DNA from: Pseudoxanthomonas sangjuensis
GTDB taxonomy: Bacteria; Pseudomonadota; Gammaproteobacteria; Xanthomonadales; Xanthomonadaceae
Direction: 5' to 3'
NCBI RefSeq assembly: GCF_010211755.1
Contig: NZ_PDWR01000024.1
Location: 10,001-58,840, forward strand
DNA length: 48,840 bases
This document shows, in pieces, positions 7,898-18,097 of the stretch. Both the position numbers and the translations under genes were made by a program. Positions within the stretch are counted from its first letter, which is position 1, and every line of letters starts with the position of its first letter. Under the pieces are notes generated by a model. That model made no database searches. It was not told where the DNA came from and saw nothing but the letters and a program-made list of their open reading frames with translations.

Positions 7898-10210
7898 TCA
7901 GAACGTCAGCGGCAGGCCCGGTGCGACTTTCTGCAGCTGCGCGCGGAAGTCGGACTTGATCCGTTCCAGCGCCGCCTTGTCGTCGGCTTCGAAGCGCAGC
8001 ACCAGGATCGGCGTGGTGTTCGACGCGCGCACCAGGCCCCAGCCGTCGTCCCAGTCCACGCGCAGGCCGTCGATGGTCGACAGCCGCGGCGAACCGTCGA
8101 ACTGCGCCTGTTCGACGAACTCGCGCACCACCGCGTGCGGGCTGCCGGCGTCCACCGGCACCTTGATCTCGGGCGTGGACACGCTGCTGGGCAGGGTCGC
8201 GATGACTTCGCTCGGCGTCTCCGCGCGCACGGCGAGGATTTCCAGCAGGCGCGCGGCCGAATACAGGCCGTCGTCGAAGCCGTACCAGCGCTCCTGGAAG
8301 AAGAAGTGGCCGCTCATCTCGCCGGCCAGTTCGGCGCCGGTTTCGCGCATCTTCGCCTTGATCAGCGAGTGCCCGGTCTGCCACATCAGCGGCGTGCCGC
8401 CGTAGCGCAGGATCCAGCTCTGCAGCTTGCCGGTGCACTTCACGTCGTAGATGACCAGCGCACCGGGGTTGCGCTCCAGCACGTCGGCGGCGAACAGCAT
8501 CAGCACGCGGTCGGGGAAGACCATCTCGCCTTCCCGGGTGACCACGCCAAGGCGGTCGCCGTCGCCGTCGAAGGCCAGGCCGATGTCGGCGTCGAAGCGC
8601 TTGACCGTCTGCACCAGGTCGTCGAGGTTGTGCGGCTCGCTCGGATCCGGATGGTGGTTGGGGAAGGTGCCGTCGACCTCGCAGTACAGCGGGATCACGT
8701 TCGCGCCGATCGCCTCGAGCAGGCGCGGGGCGATGTCGCCGGCGACGCCGTTGCCGGCGTCGACCACCACCTTCAGCGGGCGGTCCATCTGCACGTCGTC
8801 GGCGATGCGGCGGATGTAGTCGTCGGCCACGTCGCGCTGCTGCAGGCTGCCCTTGGCCTGGGCCAGGTGCAGGCGGTTTTCGCTGATCCGCGAATACAGG
8901 TCGGTGATCGCCGCGCCGGACAGGGTCTGCCCGCCGACGACGATCTTGAAGCCGTTGTAGTCGGGCGGGTTGTGGCTGCCGGTGACCGCCACGCAGCTGC
9001 CCGCGCGCAGGTGGTAGGCGGCGAAATACGCCACCGGGGTCGGCGCCAGGCCGATGTCGATGACGTCGCGGCCGGACTTGCGCAGGCCTTCGATCAGCGC
9101 CTCCGACAGGCTGGGCCCGGACAGGCGCCCGTCGCGGCCCACCACGATGTCGTTCAGTCCCTGCTCTTCCATCACCGAGCCGATCGCCATGCCGATCAGT
9201 TCGGCCACGGCCGGGCTGAGCGTTTCGCCGACCACGCCGCGGATGTCGTAGGCGCGGAAGATGCCGGCATCGACCTCGACCTGCGCCGCTTCGGCGCCCT
9301 GGCGCCGTTCGGCGCGTTCGTCGCGCACGCGCACCACCGGCTGCTCGGGCGCGGACTGGCTCTGCAGCGCCTCGTCGAGGCTCAGGCCGGGACCGTCGTC
9401 GTCGGACGAGCCGCCCAGCCGCGGCAGCGACAGCTTGCCGGCGCCGACCAGCGCGGCCAGCACCGCGATCGCGGCCAGCACCGCGGCCAGGACCAGCGTG
9501 GCGATCGCGCCGAGCCCGAACGGGCCGGTCGTGGCTTCCGGCAACGCCGCGGCCACGCGCAGGCCGGTGTCGCCGACCGGGCGCGACAGCACGTCGGCGT
9601 TGGCGGACAGGCCATTGTCGCCGTGTTCGACGACGGTGTAGTTGCCCTGGCGCAGCGCCAGATAGGCCTTGTCCGACACCGCGGCGGCCGCGACCGGGTC
9701 GGTCAGCAGGGCCAGCGGCAGGCCGGCGTAGACCACGTGTCCCGCTGCCGCCGCGGCGACGCCCAGCTGCGGCTGCTTGCCTTCTCGGACCACGCGCGCC
9801 ACCGCCTTCTGCTCGCGCTGCGCGGCCTCCAGCAACGCCAGCTTGGCGTAACCGAACGCCGCCGGATCGGCGTACGCGGCCGCCAGATCGGCGGGCAGCG
9901 CCTGCACATCGTGGGCTTCTTTCCAGCCGGCGTGGACCGCATCGGCGATCGCGGCCGCGTCGCCGCCTGCCAATGCCGCCTGCGCCGGCGCCGATTTCAG
10001 CAGCTGTTCCAGCCGGGCGGCCTGTTGTCCCAGCGTGCGCGCGCTCGCCTCGACGAGGCCGTCGCGGGCCTGCTGCAGCCCGGTGGCGATCTTGTCGTCG
10101 CGCCATTGCCGGACGCCGGTCCATCCCCACCACGCCGCCAGCAGCGCGCACAGCGCCGCCAGCGCGAGCAGCGCCTGCCTGTTCATGCCACGGCCGTTGC
10201 CGAATGCCAT
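7898..10210 (-). CDS. algC: Phosphomannomutase/phosphoglucomutase with N-terminal membrane region (AlgC-type)
   Basis: Interconverts hexose-1- and 6-phosphates for LPS, exopolysaccharide and alginate-type sugar nucleotides. The catalytic half (from about residue 310, IFRAYDIRGVVGETL) has the phosphoserine loop TGSHNPPDYNG with S412 and the metal loop DGDGD at 548-552. The first 310 residues are an extra module. It has a membrane segment after MNRQ, an Ala-rich extracytoplasmic stretch and a second membrane segment (about 230-255), as in long Pseudomonas-type AlgC proteins. The start at 10210 has a GGGGGA Shine-Dalgarno 7 nt upstream. An upstream ATG at 10228 overlaps the dut stop and is also possible. 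Total 770 residues. Confidence 0.88.
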   Translation of the reverse strand: MAFGNGRGMNRQALLALAALCALLAAWWGWTGVRQWRDDKIATGLQQARDGLVEASARTLGQQAARLEQLLKSAPAQAALAGGDAAAIADAVHAGWKEAHDVQALPADLAAAYADPAAFGYAKLALLEAAQREQKAVARVVREGKQPQLGVAAAAAGHVVYAGLPLALLTDPVAAAAVSDKAYLALRQGNYTVVEHGDNGLSANADVLSRPVGDTGLRVAAALPEATTGPFGLGAIATLVLAAVLAAIAVLAALVGAGKLSLPRLGGSSDDDGPGLSLDEALQSQSAPEQPVVRVRDERAERRQGAEAAQVEVDAGIFRAYDIRGVVGETLSPAVAELIGMAIGSVMEEQGLNDIVVGRDGRLSGPSLSEALIEGLRKSGRDVIDIGLAPTPVAYFAAYHLRAGSCVAVTGSHNPPDYNGFKIVVGGQTLSGAAITDLYSRISENRLHLAQAKGSLQQRDVADDYIRRIADDVQMDRPLKVVVDAGNGVAGDIAPRLLEAIGANVIPLYCEVDGTFPNHHPDPSEPHNLDDLVQTVKRFDADIGLAFDGDGDRLGVVTREGEMVFPDRVLMLFAADVLERNPGALVIYDVKCTGKLQSWILRYGGTPLMWQTGHSLIKAKMRETGAELAGEMSGHFFFQERWYGFDDGLYSAARLLEILAVRAETPSEVIATLPSSVSTPEIKVPVDAGSPHAVVREFVEQAQFDGSPRLSTIDGLRVDWDDGWGLVRASNTTPILVLRFEADDKAALERIKSDFRAQLQKVAPGLPLTF

Positions 10211-10224
10211 CTTCGCTTCCCCCG

Positions 10225-10686
10225 TCATCGCACGCCCGTGTGGCCGAAGCCGCCTTCGCCGCGCGCGCTGTCGGCGAAAGTATCCACCACTTGCAGGCTG
10301 ATGCGTGTGACCGGCAGCACGACCAACTGCGCGATGCGGTCGCCGGGCTGGATGGTGAAGGCCTCCGAGCCGCGGTTCCACACGCTGATCAGCAGCGGGC
10401 CCTGGTAGTCGGCATCGATCAGGCCGGTGCCGTTGCCGAGCACGATGCCGTGGCGGTGGCCCAGCCCGGAGCGCGGCAGCACCACCGCGCACAGGTTCGG
10501 GTCGGCCAGGTGGATGGCGATGCCGCTGGGCACCAGCGCGGCGTCGCCCGGCGCGAGGGCCAGCGGCGCTTCCAGCGCGGCGCGCAGGTCGAGGCCGGCA
10601 CTGGCTTCGGTGGCGTAGCCCGGCAACGGCCATTCGTCGCCGAAACGCGGGTCGAGCAGCTTCACTTCGATCGGGCGGGTACTCAA
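10225..10686 (-). CDS. dut: dUTP diphosphatase
   Basis: Hydrolyses dUTP to dUMP, keeping uracil out of DNA and feeding dTMP synthesis. The 153-residue trimeric-type dUTPase shows all five motifs: [43 protein letters not shown] and the C-terminal [10 protein letters not shown] arm. No ATG fits. A TTG start at 10686 gives [16 protein letters not shown], the expected N-terminus, and overlaps the coaBC stop as TTGA. Its own stop overlaps an upstream algC ATG. Confidence 0.94.
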   Translation of the reverse strand: MSTRPIEVKLLDPRFGDEWPLPGYATEASAGLDLRAALEAPLALAPGDAALVPSGIAIHLADPNLCAVVLPRSGLGHRHGIVLGNGTGLIDADYQGPLLISVWNRGSEAFTIQPGDRIAQLVVLPVTRISLQVVDTFADSARGEGGFGHTGVR

Positions 10687-11915
10687 GATTTCAGCCTCTC
10701 GGCGATCAGTTCGACCAGTTCGTCGGCCAGTTGCGTCTTCGGCGCGGACGGGAATTCGCGTTCGCCGTCGGCCCAGTACGCGGTCATTGCGTTGCTGTCG
10801 CTCTCGAAGCCGCCGCCGGCGACGCCGACGCGGTTGGCGACGATCATGTCCAGACGCTTGGCCTCGAGCTTCTTGCGCGCGTATTCGGCGACCTTCTCGG
10901 TTTCGGCGGCGAAGCCGACCACCAGCCTCAACCGGCCCTGGGTCGACGCGGCGACCTCGGCGAGGATGTCCGGGGTGCGCACCAGGTCCAGCGCCAGCGA
11001 TTCGCTGGACTTCTTGATCTTGTTCGCGGCCGGTTCGCGCGGGGTGTAGTCGGCCACCGCGGCCGCGCCGATGTAGATGTCGGCCGGCAGCGCGGCGAAC
11101 ACCGCGTCGTGCATCTGCTGCGCCGAACGCACGTCGACGCGCTTCACCCCGGCCGGGGTCGGCAGGTGCACCGGGCCGGCGACCAGCACCACGTCGGCGC
11201 CGCGCCGCGCCGCGCTGGCGGCGATCGCGAAACCCATCTTGCCGCTGCTGCGGTTGCCGAGGTAGCGCACCGGGTCGAGGTCCTCGTAGGTCGGGCCGGC
11301 GCTGACCACGACCTTCAGTCCATGCAGGCGGGGGCGCGGCGGCGCGCCCGCCGGCGCGGCGCCGGCGAGCGCGGCGACGATGTCCGCCGGTTCGCTGAGC
11401 CGGCCGGGACCGGATTCGCCTTCGGCCAGCGGGCCGTCTTCCGGCCCGATCACCTGCACGCCGCGGCCACGCAGGGCCTCGACGTTGGCCTGGGTCGCCG
11501 GGTGCAACCACATGCGGTGGTTCATCGCCGGACAGATCGAGATCGGCGCGGTCGTCGCCAGGCACAGCGTGGCGACGAGGTCGTCGGCATGGCCGTGGGC
11601 GAGGCGCGCGATCAGGTCGGCGGTGGCCGGGGCGACGACGACGCGGTCGGCCCAGCGGGCGAGTTCGAGGTGGCCCATCGCCTGCTCGGCGGCCGCGTCC
11701 CACAGGCTGGTGCGCACCGGCAGCCCGGACAGGGCCTGGAAGCTCAGCGCGGTGACGAACTGCTGCGCGCCGTCGGTCATCGCCACCTGCACCGAGGCGC
11801 CGGCGTCGCGCAGGCGCCGCACCAGTTCCAGCGCCTTGTACGCGGCGATGCCGCCGCCGACGCACAGCAGGATGCGTTGTCCCTTCAGGGCGGGCTCTTT
11901 CGAAGCGGGTACCAC
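10683..11915 (-). CDS. coaBC: Bifunctional phosphopantothenoylcysteine decarboxylase/phosphopantothenate-cysteine ligase
   Basis: Two consecutive steps of coenzyme A synthesis. The N-terminal flavoprotein (CoaC) begins with [21 protein letters not shown] and has the PAMNHRMW active-site segment. The C-terminal CoaB half starts near [26 protein letters not shown] and contains the NKIKK loop. The 410-residue length is normal. The GTG start at 11915 is preceded by an AGGAAG Shine-Dalgarno with 9-nt spacing. It is the first gene of the coupled coaBC-dut-algC set and is divergent from radC. Confidence 0.95.
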   Translation of the reverse strand: MVPASKEPALKGQRILLCVGGGIAAYKALELVRRLRDAGASVQVAMTDGAQQFVTALSFQALSGLPVRTSLWDAAAEQAMGHLELARWADRVVVAPATADLIARLAHGHADDLVATLCLATTAPISICPAMNHRMWLHPATQANVEALRGRGVQVIGPEDGPLAEGESGPGRLSEPADIVAALAGAAPAGAPPRPRLHGLKVVVSAGPTYEDLDPVRYLGNRSSGKMGFAIAASAARRGADVVLVAGPVHLPTPAGVKRVDVRSAQQMHDAVFAALPADIYIGAAAVADYTPREPAANKIKKSSESLALDLVRTPDILAEVAASTQGRLRLVVGFAAETEKVAEYARKKLEAKRLDMIVANRVGVAGGGFESDSNAMTAYWADGEREFPSAPKTQLADELVELIAERLKS

Positions 11916-12012
11916 GTTCGGAAACTTCCTAGTCCCAGTCGGGCATTTAGCTTACCCGATGCCCCGTCATGGCCTTATGCCCGCCGGGAATCGGCAGATG
12001 CAGACTGGCCGC

Positions 12013-12687
12013 ATGCACATCCGCGACTGGCCCGCCGACGAACGACCCCGCGAGAAGCTGCTCGGCCGCGGCGCCGGCGCGCTGTCCGACGCCGAGCTGC
12101 TGGCGATCTTCCTCGGCTCCGGCCTGCGCGGCCGCGATGCGGTGCAGACCGCGCGCGAACTGCTGGCCGGGCACGGCCCGCTGCGCAGCCTGCTGGAGCG
12201 CTCGCCGGCGGAACTGGCCGATTTGCCCGGCCTGGGCCCGGCCCGCGCCTGCAAGCTGGCCGCGGCACTGGAGCTGGGCAACCGCCACCTCGCCGCCGGG
12301 CTGGAGCGCGGCGACGCGCTGACCGACCCGGCCACCGCCGGGCGCTACTTCTCCCAGCGCCTGCGCCATTTCGGCCACGAGGTGTTCGCCGCGCTGTTCC
12401 TCGACACCCGCCATCGCGCGCTGGCGTTCGAGGAACTGTTCCGCGGCAGCATCGACGGCGCCGAAGTGCACCCGCGCGAGGTGGTGCGCCGCGCGCTGGC
12501 GCACAACGCCGCCGCGGTGATCGTCGGCCACAACCATCCGTCCGGCTGCCCGGACCCGTCGGCCGCCGACCGCGCCATCACCGCCCGCCTGAAGCAGGCG
12601 CTGGCACTGGTCGACGTGCGCCTGCTCGACCATTTCGTGGTCGGCGACGGCAGTCCGGTGTCGCTGGCGGCGCGGGGGTGGGTGTAA
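12013..12687 (+). CDS. radC: RadC-family protein (JAB/MPN metallo domain)
   Basis: RadC family, historically linked to DNA repair; the true activity is unsettled. The 224 residues comprise an N-terminal helix-hairpin-helix ([20 protein letters not shown]) and a C-terminal JAB1/MPN domain. That domain has the metal motif [14 protein letters not shown] and the preceding [12 protein letters not shown]. The start [17 protein letters not shown] matches family N-termini; ATGs at 11998 and earlier only add a non-conserved tail. Its position beside coaBC-dut-algC follows the pseudomonad/xanthomonad order. Confidence 0.93.
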   Translation: MHIRDWPADERPREKLLGRGAGALSDAELLAIFLGSGLRGRDAVQTARELLAGHGPLRSLLERSPAELADLPGLGPARACKLAAALELGNRHLAAGLERGDALTDPATAGRYFSQRLRHFGHEVFAALFLDTRHRALAFEELFRGSIDGAEVHPREVVRRALAHNAAAVIVGHNHPSGCPDPSAADRAITARLKQALALVDVRLLDHFVVGDGSPVSLAARGWV

Positions 12688-12714
12688 GGCCCGGAAAGGC
12701 CCGCCGCTCTCGGC

Positions 12715-12720
12715 TAAAAT
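12715..12720 (+). promoter_or_regulatory. Candidate -10 element for argS
   Basis: TAAAAT in the context GGCTAAAATGCGC stands out in a GC-rich gap, 30 bp before the argS GTG. No convincing -35 is seen. Confidence 0.45.
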
Positions 12721-12750
12721 GCGCAACCAGCATTTCCCAGCCGAAACTCC

Positions 12751-14439
12751 GTGAAATCCGAACTCCGCGCCCTGATCGCCCAGGGCATCGACGCCCTGCG
12801 CAGCGCCGGCACCCTGCCGGCCGACTTTGCCACGCCCGATTTCGTCGTCGAGCGGCCGAAGGACCGCAGCCACGGCGATTTCTCGACCAACGCGGCGATG
12901 CTGATGGCCAGGGCGGCGAAGTCCAACCCGCGCGCATTGGCGCAACAGCTGGTCGACGCGCTGCCGGCCTCCGCCGACATCGCCCGGGTCGAGATCGCCG
13001 GCCCCGGCTTCATCAATTTCCACCTCAGCCCGGCCGCGTACCAGCACGAGGTCGCCGCCGCGCTGGCGCAGGGCAAGGCCTATGGCCGCAACGATTCGGG
13101 CAAGGGCCGCACCGTCGGCGTCGAATACGTCTCGGCCAACCCGACCGGCCCGCTGCACGTCGGCCACGGCCGCGCCGGCGCCATCGGCGACTGCATCGCG
13201 CGCGTGCTCGCGGCGAACGGCTGGAACGCGAAGCGCGAGTTCTACTACAACGACGCCGGCGTGCAGATCGAGAACCTCGCCCGCAGCACCCAGGCGCGCC
13301 TGCGCGGCTTCAAGCCCGGCGACGCGGAATGGCCGGCCGACGCCTACAACGGCGACTACATCCAGGACGTGGCCGACGCCTACCGGCGCGGCGATTCGGT
13401 CGAGATCGAGGGTCACGTCGTCGTCGGCGCGAAGGACATCGAGGACTTCGACGCGATCCGCAAGTTCGCCGTGGCCTACCTGCGCCGCGAGCAGAACCTC
13501 GACCTGGCCGCGTTCGGCGTCGGCTTCGACGTCTATTACCTCGAAAGCTCGCTGTACGCCGACGGCATGGTCGAGGAAACCGTCGAGCGCCTCGGCGCGG
13601 CGGGCCACACCTACGAGGAAGGCGGCGCGCTGTGGCTGAAGACCACCGACTTCGGCGACGACAAGGACCGGGTCATGCGCAAGTCGGACGGCACCTACAC
13701 CTACTTCCTGCCGGACGTGGCCTACCACCTGAGCAAGTGGCAGCGCGGCTACGAACGCGCGATCACCGAGCTCGGCGCCGACCACCACGGCTCGCTGGCG
13801 CGGGTCAAGGCCGGCCTGCAGGCGCTGGACATGGGCATTCCGAAGGACTACCCGGAATACGTGCTGCACCAGATGGTCACGGTGATGCGCGGCGGCGAGG
13901 AAGTGAAGCTGTCCAAGCGCGCCGGCAGCTACCTGACCCTGCGCGACCTGATCGACGAGGCCGGCCGCGACGCGACGCGCTGGTTCCTGATCGCACGCAA
14001 GCCGGATTCGCAGCTGGTATTCGATATCGACCTGGCGCGCCAGCAGAGCAACGACAACCCGGTGTTCTACGTGCAGTACGCGCACGCACGCGTCTGCAGC
14101 CTGCTGCGGCAGGCGGCGGAGAAGGGCTACGCATGGGACCAGGCCAACGGCGTGGCGAACCTCGACAAGCTCGACGACGAGGCCTCGCTGCTGCTGATGG
14201 TCGAACTGTCGCGCTACCCCGAGGTCGTCGAAGCCGCCGGCGCCGCGCTGGAGCCGCACCTGGTCGCGCAATACCTGCGCGAACTGGCCTATGCTTTCCA
14301 CACGTGGTACGCGGCGACGCCGGTGCTGGTCGAAGACGCGGCGCTGCGCGACGCGCGGCTGGCGCTGGCGCTGGCGGTGCGGCAGGCGCTGGCGAACGGG
14401 CTGGACCTGCTCGGCGTGGGCGCACCGGAAAAAATGTAG
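12751..14439 (+). CDS. argS: Arginyl-tRNA synthetase
   Basis: Charges tRNA-Arg. The 562-residue class I synthetase has an N-terminal Add-1-type domain ([14 protein letters not shown]). Its HIGH-type motif is [18 protein letters not shown]. In place of a canonical KMSKS it has [19 protein letters not shown], normal for this family. The C-terminal anticodon-binding helices hold [14 protein letters not shown]. It begins with GTG, which gives the conserved [15 protein letters not shown] start; there is no ATG nearby. It is followed after 39 bp by the SPOR-protein gene, as in related genomes. Confidence 0.95.
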   Translation: MKSELRALIAQGIDALRSAGTLPADFATPDFVVERPKDRSHGDFSTNAAMLMARAAKSNPRALAQQLVDALPASADIARVEIAGPGFINFHLSPAAYQHEVAAALAQGKAYGRNDSGKGRTVGVEYVSANPTGPLHVGHGRAGAIGDCIARVLAANGWNAKREFYYNDAGVQIENLARSTQARLRGFKPGDAEWPADAYNGDYIQDVADAYRRGDSVEIEGHVVVGAKDIEDFDAIRKFAVAYLRREQNLDLAAFGVGFDVYYLESSLYADGMVEETVERLGAAGHTYEEGGALWLKTTDFGDDKDRVMRKSDGTYTYFLPDVAYHLSKWQRGYERAITELGADHHGSLARVKAGLQALDMGIPKDYPEYVLHQMVTVMRGGEEVKLSKRAGSYLTLRDLIDEAGRDATRWFLIARKPDSQLVFDIDLARQQSNDNPVFYVQYAHARVCSLLRQAAEKGYAWDQANGVANLDKLDDEASLLLMVELSRYPEVVEAAGAALEPHLVAQYLRELAYAFHTWYAATPVLVEDAALRDARLALALAVRQALANGLDLLGVGAPEKM

Positions 14440-14478
14440 GCAAGGACGAAGCGGCAAGACCCGATGGAGAAGCGATAG

Positions 14479-15282
14479 ATGGCGGCAAAGCGAAACAGGA
14501 ACCAGGCGCGGCGCACCGGCGGCGGCAACGGCACGCCCGGCTGGGTCTGGCTGGTGGTCGGCGTGGTGCTGGGCGCGGCCCTGCTGTTCACCGTGCCCGG
14601 CCTGCTGAAGAAGGACGGCGACGGCTTCTTCCGGCCGAAGCCGAACCCCGACGCCCGCCCCGCGCCGGTGGCCGAGGCCGATACCGACGCGACGGCGGAA
14701 GACGCCGCGCCGGCCAGGTCCGGCGCCGGCGACACGGCGCCGGCGAAGGAGACCGAATACGAGTTCTACACCCTGTTACCCGGCAAGGAAGTGCGGATGT
14801 CCGACGCCGAGCTGGCCGCCAGCGCGCGCGCGGAGCGCGAGCGCGCCGAGCGGGAACGCCAGCGCCAGCTGGCGGCGTTGCAACAGGCGCGCGAAGCGCA
14901 AACCGCATCGGCCGCGCCGAAGCCGATCGACGAAACCTCGCCGGACACCGCCCCGGCGACGGCCAGCGTCTCCTCGACCGAACAGCCGGTGGCCAGGCCC
15001 GCAGAAACCCGCGCCGTGGCCAGCGCCGCCCAGGCGCCGGCATCGGCCGATGCGCGCTACATCCTGCAGGCCGGCGCGTTCGGCGCTTCCAGCGACGCCG
15101 AGGCGACGAAGGCGAAGATCGCCCTGCTCGGCCTGAGCGCGCGCGTCGAATCGGCGCAGATCAACGGCAAGACCGTGTACCGCGTGCGCATGGGCCCGTA
15201 CGGCACCGCCGGCGAACTGGCCGAAGCCAAGCAGAAACTCGCCAGCGGCGGCCTGCCGGCGATGGCGATCCGGGCGCAGTAG
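14479..15282 (+). CDS. SPOR-domain membrane protein (FtsN-like)
   Basis: A 267-residue bitopic inner-membrane protein. It has a short basic cytoplasmic tail (AAKRNRNQARR), a membrane segment at about 22-42 and a Pro/Ala/Glu-rich periplasmic linker with a charged helix at about 110-140. The C-terminal SPOR domain (YILQAGAFGASSDAEATKAK to GLPAMAIRAQ, about 193-267) binds denuded glycan at the division septum. The layout and position after argS fit FtsN-like proteins, but sequence outside the SPOR domain is not diagnostic. A GGAGA Shine-Dalgarno lies 8 nt before the ATG. Confidence 0.86.
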   Translation: MAAKRNRNQARRTGGGNGTPGWVWLVVGVVLGAALLFTVPGLLKKDGDGFFRPKPNPDARPAPVAEADTDATAEDAAPARSGAGDTAPAKETEYEFYTLLPGKEVRMSDAELAASARAERERAERERQRQLAALQQAREAQTASAAPKPIDETSPDTAPATASVSSTEQPVARPAETRAVASAAQAPASADARYILQAGAFGASSDAEATKAKIALLGLSARVESAQINGKTVYRVRMGPYGTAGELAEAKQKLASGGLPAMAIRAQ

Positions 15283-15298
15283 GCCGGCGGGCCGCGCG

Positions 15299-15879
15299 AT
15301 GTTCGCCGCAAGCCCATCGGCGCCGCCCCTGTTCTACACGCTCGTCGCCCTCTGGGTCGTGAGCGAATTCTGGCTGCAGTTCCGCCGCCGCGCCGCCCGG
15401 GTCGGCGCGCAGCGCCGGGACCGCGGCAGCCTGCGCCTGATTTCCGTGCTGCTCTACGCCGGCGTGTTCCTCGCCGTCTGGTCCACGCATCGCGCCTACT
15501 GGCCGTTCCCGCCGTCGCTGCGGGCGCCGCTGTTCTGGATCGGCCTGGCGCTGATGGCCGCCGGCATCGCCTTCCGCTGGTGGGCGATCCGGGTGCTGGC
15601 CAAGTTCTTCACCGTCGACGTCGCCGTGCACGCCGACCACAAGCTGGTGCAGGACGGCCCGTATCGCTGGCTGCGCCATCCTTCCTACACCGGTTCGCTG
15701 CTGACCTTCCTCGGTTTCGGTCTGGCATTGGGCAACGGCATCTCGCTGCTGGCGGCGGTCCTGCCGGTGATCGTCTCGTTCGCCTACCGCATCCACGTCG
15801 AGGAGCAGGCGCTGACCAGCGCGTTCCCCGACGAATATCCCGCCTACGCCGCGCGCACCAAGCGCCTGTTGCCGTTCGT

Positions 15880-15886
<7 letters not shown>
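15299..15886 (+). CDS. Isoprenylcysteine carboxyl methyltransferase-family membrane protein
   Basis: A 195-residue inner-membrane protein with about five hydrophobic segments. The C-terminal half carries the ICMT/phospholipid-methyltransferase signature: GPYRWLRHPSYTGSLLTFLGFGLALGN and, near the end, EEQALTSAFPDEYPAYAARTKRLLPFVW. These bind S-adenosylmethionine in the family. Bacterial substrates are mostly unknown, so the methyl acceptor is not named. Its last 7 bp overlap the next gene. Confidence 0.82.
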
Positions 15887-17549
<1,663 letters not shown>

Positions 17550-17562
17550 CCCTCCTTGATTT

Positions 17563-17602
17563 ACTAAAAGTACTTGACGTATTTTTAGTGAGTCGCTATT
17601 GT
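17563..17602 (+). promoter_or_regulatory. Sigma70 promoter with flanking inverted repeat (putative operator)
   Basis: TTGACG (17574-17579) and TATTGT (17597-17602) are 17 bp apart, a good promoter match. An inverted repeat, ACTAAAA (17563-17569) and TTTTAGT (17583-17589), brackets the -35. That arrangement suits repression, perhaps by the ribbon-helix-helix-like product of the gene it drives. The regulatory role is inferred. Confidence 0.65.
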
Positions 17603-17632
17603 GCTTCTGCCATGCATCGCAGGAGTACAAGC

Positions 17633-18097
17633 ATGTCGTATCAAGTCGAAGTTGACGAAGAGGTATTCGCCTTCGTCAAAGCTCACGCGGAACCACTTGT
17701 TGATACATTCAATACGGCGCTCCGCCGTCTGCTTCAACTTTCCAGCAAGCCTTCTGTAGCTCCACCGAGGTCGGCATCCGTCCAACCGTTAGCGTCAACG
17801 ACTGAATGGGAAGGAATGCCAACTTTCCCCGGTGGAACGCCCGAAGCTCTGCGGCAAATCATCGAAGTCGCTTTGCTCGTGAAAAAACGTGCATATGACC
17901 GCGTATCGGCAACCAAGCTGGTAGCGGACAAGCATAAAGTCACACCGAACACAGTGCTCGATAAATATTGCCGTCAACTTGGCCTGAACACGCAAAAATT
18001 TGATCGTCTACTCGATCAACCCGGACTGAAAGAACTCAAAACTTTGCTGCAATCCAAGTTCAACGCTCACGCCGATCTGATTGGGAAATTCCTTTAA
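17633..18097 (+). CDS. Low-GC protein with SeqA-like N-terminus, function unknown
   Basis: A 154-residue protein in a stretch clearly poorer in GC than its neighbours and with AT-ending codons, so probably acquired. Residues 1-36 (MSYQVEVDEEVFAFVKAH, then TFNTALRRLLQL) resemble the N-terminal ribbon-helix-helix oligomerisation part of SeqA, the replication-initiation modulator. No SeqA C-terminal GATC-binding domain is recognised. Instead there is a Pro/Ser linker and a helical C-terminal half with a possible helix-turn-helix (SATKLVADKHKVTPNTVLDKYC). AGGAG lies 7 nt before the ATG. The stop overlaps that of convergent speA by 4 bp. No partner gene adjoins it. Confidence 0.82.
   Translation: MSYQVEVDEEVFAFVKAHAEPLVDTFNTALRRLLQLSSKPSVAPPRSASVQPLASTTEWEGMPTFPGGTPEALRQIIEVALLVKKRAYDRVSATKLVADKHKVTPNTVLDKYCRQLGLNTQKFDRLLDQPGLKELKTLLQSKFNAHADLIGKFL

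Noticed and set aside
10731-15362. 1543-residue plus-strand frame across coaBC, radC, argS and the SPOR gene
   Set aside because: It crosses five well-supported genes in other frames and is Arg/Ala/Gly-rich without domains. High GC removes stop codons by chance.
17550-18097. Insertion sequence or transposon remnant
   Set aside because: The low-GC segment has no transposase, terminal inverted repeats or visible target-site duplication. It holds one intact gene with its own promoter.
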